DNA of 64,000 bases from Cristatella mucedo (taxonomy: Eukaryota; Bryozoa; Phylactolaemata; Cristatellidae): positions 7,818,001 through 7,882,000 of the forward strand of contig WPIO01000004.1 of the NCBI GenBank assembly GCA_009760855.2, written 5' to 3'. Of the stretch, positions 57,850 to 64,000 are shown in pieces (position 1 is the first letter of the stretch; each line of letters starts with the position of its first letter). The notes beneath the pieces were generated by a model. That model did not search any database and was not told the DNA's origin. It saw only the letters and a program-made list of their open reading frames with translations. The translations under genes and the position numbers were made by a program.

Positions 57850-60800
57850 GTCTTAGCACCAGCCTTTTACTACAAGGCAGTCAGGAACTAGCGACGATAC
57901 TCATGCCTCTCGAAAAAGCGATGCCACACTTTGTCTTAAACGATTTCGTTGTTAAACCACGAGTTTTTATGCGATTGTCTTCGCCTTTGTTCCAAATATT
58001 GTCGCTTTAGCCCTTGATTGACTCCAGTTAGGCATCAGCCTAGTCCTCGCGTTTAACGATGTATTTGATTATCGAGTTCGTTCGGTCGAGCCCTGTGGCA
58101 TATGTACAGTGCGTAAATAGAGATTAAGTTCTCTTTGGATGCTATACAAATTAATGATATATTACATATCCATAAGTTTCCGCTTTCAAAGCGCCAAAGC
58201 TCCAGAGTCGGACACCGTGAACTGTTACCGAAGCACTGACTGCCTCGTTGACTGGCGAGCTGAAAGTTGGCTATTTCTGTTCATATTATGTTTCATCCAA
58301 GAGGCGCGTGGACCAACCGCGTCTGCCGCATATGGGAAGTGCGAAAATGCAATCAAGGCTGTTTATTAATGTTTTAAAAAAAACTCCGTTTCGACTTTGC
58401 TGCGTCATGAAAATGATAAATATGCAAGCAAAATCTCGAATGAGAAGTTACTCGCCAAGAACGTGAGGTTGAGCGTGTTTTGATTCGAGAGGTAACTGCA
58501 ACTGAGTTCGCTGATGCTGGTCTTTCTGGCATTTCTTTCTTAGACTCGTGAAATGGGCATCGTAGTGGCATCATTTAATAGTGGTCTTTGGTAAACTTAG
58601 ACACTCGAAAGCTCCCCGTGAAGATCGTCGCCGTCAGCTGCGTCACCATCGTCGAATTCTTGGAGATGATTAGCAGCTCTCGCCTATGTCGTAGACTTGA
58701 AATAGCCGCGCCGCATCAATCTGATAGGCAGGAGGAGATGCAGGACTTTTTGAGGACGATGGGTAAATGGATTTTAGAGTCAGCTAGCTACTTGGTGGTG
58801 AAGGTGTGATCTTTAGCTGTTGGTTGGACGGCAACCGTGAACTTGGCCGCTGTCTGACTGGCCTGAGACCGAGCGCCGACATTTACGCACTGCCTGCGAC
58901 ATTTATCTGCTGCGAATCGCTTACCCTATATGTTTGGAGTGGTTATCTCCACTTCCTGCTCTAATAGAGGTAGCCTGTGATCTTCGCGCACAGTTTTGGC
59001 AGCAAAGCTTATCCATGGGAATGGAGTGGAATGGCGCTTATAAACTGAGCAGTCTGAATGCGGCCCATAAAACGAAAGCCTACCTGTCATCAGTCAGACG
59101 CAGGGAACAACCGAGCTGAGTTCATAATGCTCGCTGCTTCCTGCCGACGGACAGAATTGCGCGCCGAGGCCCCCCAAAATATGGACCTAGGAAGCACCTA
59201 CCTTACGAAGCGTCCGTTGATAATGCGAAAATGCACCTCTGTCTTTATAATGCACGACCCGAGCTTAAACTGAGCTCTTACATTAGGTTTTTGCGAGGGA
59301 AAGGCTGTGTTTACGCACGATTTCTCTCAAAAAGCTACAGTGGTACGCGAAACGCCGTCTTCCAGTCCTCTGAGCGCAGCGCACTAACGGTTCGTTTACT
59401 TCTCGTGGCTCGTGCGAGTCTCATGGAGGAAGTGGTGGCGGAAGCCACTAAGTTGGTCGGTTCCTATTGGACCGGCTACGTGCATCGCAGGAAAGGTATC
59501 TTCGAAGGAGAACTTGCATAAATTAAGGTCGAAGTTTTTAGAATATCAGAGGTATAGTTTTAGAAATTGAATAAGAAAAATTTGAACTCATTAACTTCTT
59601 GTAACACTTGTAGCGGTTTATCAGACTGGCAAGTATTAATTGCCCGCTACGCAGCTCAAAAAATCGCCCTCGAACGCAATCGGAAATTGCTGCGCTAGTC
59701 GAGAGAGACAACGTGGCGGAGGTGGAGTCTCAATGCCAGCGGCCATAGAGATGCGGGATTTGGCAACGGGTGAAAACTTAGCTCACTTATCGAGCATGAA
59801 CACCTACTCGCAGAGCATAGGGTGGTTGTGGCTGATTCGCCGGGTCTGCTTGTGCTGCCTGTGGGCGCATGGGTGCACGCTCGTGCTATATGCAGGTGCT
59901 GACGATGCCGTGCGAGTATCGTGTCTATAAAATCCTGATTAAACTGTGTTTTGTATTCACGTGTTTTTTTAATAAAGGCCTGTGGGCAAGGCGCGAGTAT
60001 TGTAATGGGGCTAGGCAAAGACTTAAGGGCTGACGCAATGAGTCCGGCGGTCGTGATTAACCTAGACAATTTGGACGTTAGTCCGTCCGGCAGTCTGCAA
60101 GCACAAGTCACCGACGTCGCGCTTACGTTGTGCTCTCTTGTGCCATTAGTAGTATTACTGCGACTATACAGTTACAATTAGCGTTATTTCAAAACAGGGA
60201 AGATAATATACTCATTTGCTTATGCAGCTACGACGTGCACTACCGCAGTTGAAATCGAACATAGAATCGTGCATTGTACCATGAAGTAGCAAAGAGCAGG
60301 CATTGATCAGCACCTAATCAATTTAGTATTTATGCGCTCGAGAGATTATTTCTGACTGGAACGGATACACAAAGGAAGATCGATCCTTACCCTGTACTAT
60401 CAGTCTTAGCGACAGTCTGCCAGCCTTCGAGTAATGGCGGCGGCAGTGCCTTTGAGCAGCTATGCGAGTATATGCATCGTCTTAAATTTTAAAATTGGAA
60501 TTCTCCTGCGCTGTTTCTGCGAATAGACGCTTTTCCTACGATTTGTATTTTGGTAGACAGTGCCATCGTAATTCAGGTGAAACCGGGGAGCAGTGGCCGG
60601 CCGATGTCATTCGGACGGTAACGACTCCAGGGTGACCTCACGGAGCGAGACCTCATTGTCTGGCCATTGTCTTGCATTGGCGGAGCAAGTACAAGCCAGT
60701 AAACATGTCAATAAGTGCTATCATTAGGCTATCTATTAGTTGCTAGTGGTAATAGTTTGAAGCTTCTCGCGTACCTCGTTAGAACTGGCTGTTCATATGC

Positions 60801-61385
60801 ATGCTTCAACTTTCGCTCTTTAGCTGGTTCGTGCCTTAAAGATTTTTTGTGTAAGAGTTTTTCATGAAAATGCACTGCTCACAGTTTTTCATGCGCTCTT
60901 AAGCGCTAATGCTTTCTAATATGCAGACATACACAATTGTCATTTATACGTGAAAGTTGCTCGTGCTCATCCGCCATTCGACCGAGTAGGGGTGTATCTT
61001 CCTGACTTGCATCTTCCATCCACGTCTTTGTACACGGTCAGTTGCATGCCGCAGTGGTTCAACGATGTTTCGCAAATTTCTCTACGTGCCAAGAACGTGT
61101 AGCAGAGCGACATTGAATCTGCACCCGTCAGTTTCGACGGCTTTCATTTTAATCGCACAAGCAACTATTTCTTGCACTTGCGGACATTTCTAAATAGATC
61201 CTGAATGAGAGTGCACGATCAAGGTCTTTCCTACGAAAGGAAAAGCTCCAGGCGCTTTTACTTTCAACGATTAATTTGCTTCGAAGGCGCGCGGAAAATT
61301 AATTGAAACTCGATAACATTACACCGCGAAGCGCGAAGTTTCATTGAAAGCTTTTGATTTCGACGAAAGCTCTCTAGTTTTTCAA
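57850..61385. other. Unassigned stretch
   Basis: Contains one SINE B near 58065-58160 and otherwise no recognised gene or repeat. ORFs near 58588, 59231 and 59640 on the plus strand do not resemble known proteins. Confidence 0.35.
58065..58160 (+). mobile_element. SINE B, 3' half
   Basis: 'gttcggtcgagccctgtggc' (B box), then 'gtaaatagagattaagttct' and 'tttggatgctatacaaatta'. The head is lost. Confidence 0.7.
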
Positions 61386-61389
61386 TAGA

Positions 61390-62170
61390 ATAGAATGCAC
61401 CCACGTGATACGCGCCACTCGCTCGTACAAAGTGCCGCCGCGGCGGCTGCTGCTTCTGGCTGCAGCCGGTTCCTTCGCTTTACGGCCGCGCTGAGTCCGC
61501 AGCTGGCGTCGAGCGGCGCCGCTGGCGCGGCACTAAACTGCTGGAGCGCACCAATCGATGCGCTCGCGAGCGCGCCGGCGCAGCGAAGCGTGCCGGCGCT
61601 TCTGGACGCCGGGCGCCGGCTTGCGGCAGGTCGCTCAACGGCCGTCGGCCGTCCTCGCTCGCTCGCTGCTTAGCTGCTGCTTTTCTTGTCCGGCGAGAGG
61701 CTTCGTCGCTCTGACCGGGTCGCAGGTGTCGCGGGGCTGCCCCTCGATGGCTCACTTCGGCAGGTAATTCGAGCTTTGCAGCTCAGGGCCACCACGGGGG
61801 GGGGGGGGCTGGGGCGCCGCTCCAGCTGCCCGATAGAAGGAGCTGCGAAGTCGCGGGTGCGTACGCGAGCCTAACGAATCGTCGGCGTGGGAGCTTCTCG
61901 AACGCTTTGCGCGGTGCCGCGCGATGCATCGGAATGCAGCAGGAAGTCGCCTCGTTCGTGAGAAATGGCGTGCGATGCATTTTGAAACGGACGCTGCTAT
62001 AAAAGAGGACAAATTCACTCGCTGCTGTCTACCGCTGATAAGCTAATGCTACGCGTCGAACCCTGCATGGTGCGGTGTCTGACGAAAGCGCCGCGCGATC
62101 GGGCACCCGCCTTTTTAAGCGAGTCGACCTCGCCGCCGCGCAGTCAGACTTGCGCGTCGCCACGACGAGA
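61390..62170. promoter_or_regulatory. CpG-rich, GC-rich stretch, candidate promoter region
   Basis: CpG dinucleotides are far denser here than in the AT-rich sequence on both sides. Several ORFs on both strands are a by-product of the composition, and I recognise no protein in them. A run of 13 G's sits near 61796. The position just before the arrestin-like start suggests an unmethylated promoter. Confidence 0.4.
61998..62005 (+). promoter_or_regulatory. TATA-like box in CpG-rich region
   Basis: TATAAAAG occurs 41 nt upstream of an ATG at 62046 and 179 nt upstream of the arrestin-like ATG at 62184. It lies at the right edge of a CpG-dense stretch (about 61390 to 62200), so it could be the core promoter of the candidate gene. 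Confidence 0.35.
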
Positions 62171-62183
62171 TTATGTGTTGATA

Positions 62184-62228
62184 ATGCCCGAGAAAAGTGA
62201 CGGAATGCAGACGCGTGTATTCAAGAAA
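62184..62228 (+). CDS. Possible first coding codons of a beta-arrestin gene
   Basis: An ATG at 62184 opens 15 codons reading MPEKSDGMQTRVFKK. Arrestins of the beta class begin with a short M-x-x-K lead followed by G-TRVFKK and then a Ser-Pro-Asn-Gly stretch, so the match covers spacing as well as six consecutive residues. A CpG-rich region with a TATA-like box lies just upstream. The same frame is also open from an ATG at 62046. Against the call, no clear GT donor follows directly after the match, and the arrestin YLGKRDFVDH exon is not found up to the end of the window. It may be a genuine exon 1 whose gene continues to the right, or a coincidence. Confidence 0.4.
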
Positions 62229-62309
62229 GACCTGTCACTATGGCTGCGAGATTACTTGTGCCTAGTATCTTTATCCTCTTCGCGGCTGCTGGGGGGGGGG
62301 GACTAGGAC

Positions 62310-63185
62310 GGAACGTCAGCAGTCGCTAATGTATGCACACATTTGCGCCGTGCATGCTCCTTGCTCTCACGACCAGCGACTAGGGAGCTTCTATCACTAC
62401 GAGTCTCTCTCGTTGATCGCGTTTAAGAATTAATGGCAGCTTGGCCAGCGGGTCGGCTTTCACAGCTGCAGGCAGCAGACGACGCAGCTGTTTCCGATTC
62501 CGTCTACTCGACACGTCCTTCGGCATTTCCCGTCTAGCGAAGCGATGTCCGGTGTAGGGCTGAGGTCGGGCTGCGTGAAAATTTTTTTGTCAGTCGAATC
62601 GCACGAGCTTACTGCGCTATGATTAAATGCCAATACTCGGCCGTGACATTTCACGAGCGCTTTGACGGCTACAGCGCTCTAGCCTACAGTGCACGTGGCT
62701 GGCATGAGGCAGGCGGGCCCATGCGCAAAAGTATGCGTGAACGCTAATGGATTCTATCTATGAATTCGCTGACGAATTGTGCTGAGCTTGCTAGTAGCTG
62801 CAGTAAATCGATGAGCTACAAAAGGCGTCGCTATCTGCTCATTCCTGGCTTCTAAGCCACCTTGAGGTGTACGTCACTCGACGCTAAAAACGCCGGACAG
62901 GCGGCAGTACATTGGCGGCATCTGCACAGGCTGTCACTCTTGATCAGCTGGTGGAACAAGTGGCCACTGTAGGCAACGCTGAAAAGTGGGAATGATTCTC
63001 TCATATCTGCTATCTATCATCAGACTTGGTCGAGCGCGCCCGGTCGAACGTCCAGAGGAGGCTTTTCTCAGCATATTTCTCGACGTGCTTGTAGATTTCA
63101 GTCAGCGCTTCGACGCCGGAGAGGTTCAGCAAGCCAGATGGTGTTTAAGAATCGAGACGAGGGCATTATAACCTCCCTATCTTCA
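62310..63185. other. Unassigned stretch downstream of the arrestin-like start
   Basis: No recognised exon. In particular, the arrestin YLGKRDFVDH segment was looked for on the plus strand and not found. Confidence 0.4.
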
Positions 63186-63188
63186 ACT

Positions 63189-63216
63189 CCTCCTCCTCCT
63201 CCTCCTCCTCCTCCTG
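63189..63216 (+). repeat. (CTC)n microsatellite
   Basis: About nine CTC units close to a LINE tail. Confidence 0.93.
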
Positions 63217-63224
63217 TCCTTATA

Positions 63225-63610
63225 ATAATAATTATAATACATTTATGAAGCGCCCTCTGCGAACTTAGTCTCGTTCTAAGCATTTTACATATGCTGTAAA
63301 GAAAGCATGCTCGATTGTTAGTTCTAGCAAGCTCCATGGCAACAAGAATAACATGGTTTAAAGTGTCATGCACACGGTCGGTATGCAAATACGCTTAGTG
63401 GAAGCATGCAAAGTGTCATCGTGCATAAGCACATAGAAGACGAATCACATGGACCAGCTAAATTCTGTGATAAATAGACGCGTTTTAGCTTCTTTTTAAT
63501 GTCGCTAAGTCAGGGAATGTCGTGACGCCAGCCACTAGTGAGTTCTAGGTTTTGGTAGCATACAAAGTACACGCACGGTCTCCAGAGGATTTTAGGTTCG
63601 CACGAGGTGT
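63225..63610 (-). mobile_element. L2/CR1-clade LINE, 3' fragment
   Basis: AT-rich tail, antisense hairpin 'gcgccctctgcgaacttagt', 3' UTR landmarks ('aataacatggtttaaagtgt', 'gcataagcacatagaagacg') and the C-terminal coding end near 63590. Confidence 0.8.
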
Positions 63611-64000
63611 ACATGCATTCATTCGGGATGCCACGAAAGTTCGCGTGAAGCTCGCGTGCACCGTCAAGGTCACGTGCAGAGGCGAGGCGAGAGGCCGAGG
63701 CAGGGACGAGCTTCGAAGTTCGCTAGACATCGATACAGCGAGTCACGGCCAGCCACCGTGGATTTAGCGAACCAAGCAAAGCGGATTCAAAAGTGCCGAA
63801 GTAGCACGGCGTAAACGAGAGAGACGCTAGCAAGGCTTTTAACAAAGTAGCCACGTCAGTGGTAACAAAAATTGGAACTGGAAATAAAATCCTTTAGCTT
63901 AAGTTCGAACGGCGATCTCACTCTCGAACCCCCATTGGCCGTACCGAAGTGTCCAAAGTAAATAATAAAGACGTCAGAGTAAGCAGCCAAAGCCCACCAA

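Overview
The window looks like a gene-containing, repeat-rich animal (metazoan) genome segment, most likely from an invertebrate. I cannot fix the phylum from sequence alone. The reasons are spliced genes with GT-AG introns of 0.2 to 5 kb, conserved animal proteins, L2/CR1-clade non-LTR retrotransposons, tRNA-derived SINEs, a hAT DNA transposon and many microsatellites. There is no sign of bacterial operons, CRISPR arrays or phage genes.

Two genes can be read with confidence. On the plus strand, positions 2117 to 17416 hold ten exons of a cytosolic carboxypeptidase 5 (AGBL5/CCP5-type tubulin deglutamylase). The N-terminal exons lie upstream of the window or were not recognised. The ten exons join in frame into 936 codons including the stop. 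On the minus strand, positions 41469 to 26207 hold a complete eight-exon GRWD1 gene (glutamate-rich WD-repeat protein, 434 residues). Every exon phase agrees. The two genes converge, with about 8.8 kb between their stop codons. A third gene may start near 62184 on the plus strand: a CpG-rich, TATA-containing stretch is followed by an ATG and 15 codons resembling the extreme N terminus of a beta-arrestin. No downstream arrestin exon is in the window.

Most of the rest is transposable-element debris. One L2/CR1-clade LINE family is present in about 16 copies, nearly all 5'-truncated. The best copy (53004 to 51480, minus) keeps an open RT-to-C-terminus frame broken only by one TAG. Two tRNA-derived SINE families (called A and B here) are scattered throughout. 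SINE B carries the same 3' hairpin as the LINE, which implies LINE-driven mobilisation. A 2.26-kb hAT element with 8-bp target-site duplication lies just upstream of GRWD1 (42282 to 44538). An old LINE at 53965 to 57600 contains a nested SINE B and an unidentified insert of about 1.9 kb.

Layout: 1-2116 upstream or intronic DNA with a LINE tail; 2117-17416 CCP5 with repeats in its introns; 17417-26206 intergenic, mostly unassigned; 26207-41469 GRWD1 with LINE fragments and a long TA repeat in its introns; 42282-44538 hAT element; 44762-57845 dense LINE/SINE cluster with microsatellites; 57850-61390 unassigned; 61390-62310 CpG-rich candidate promoter and arrestin start; 63190-63600 microsatellite and LINE tail. 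The two main genes have no functional link that the sequence reveals; they are simply neighbours.
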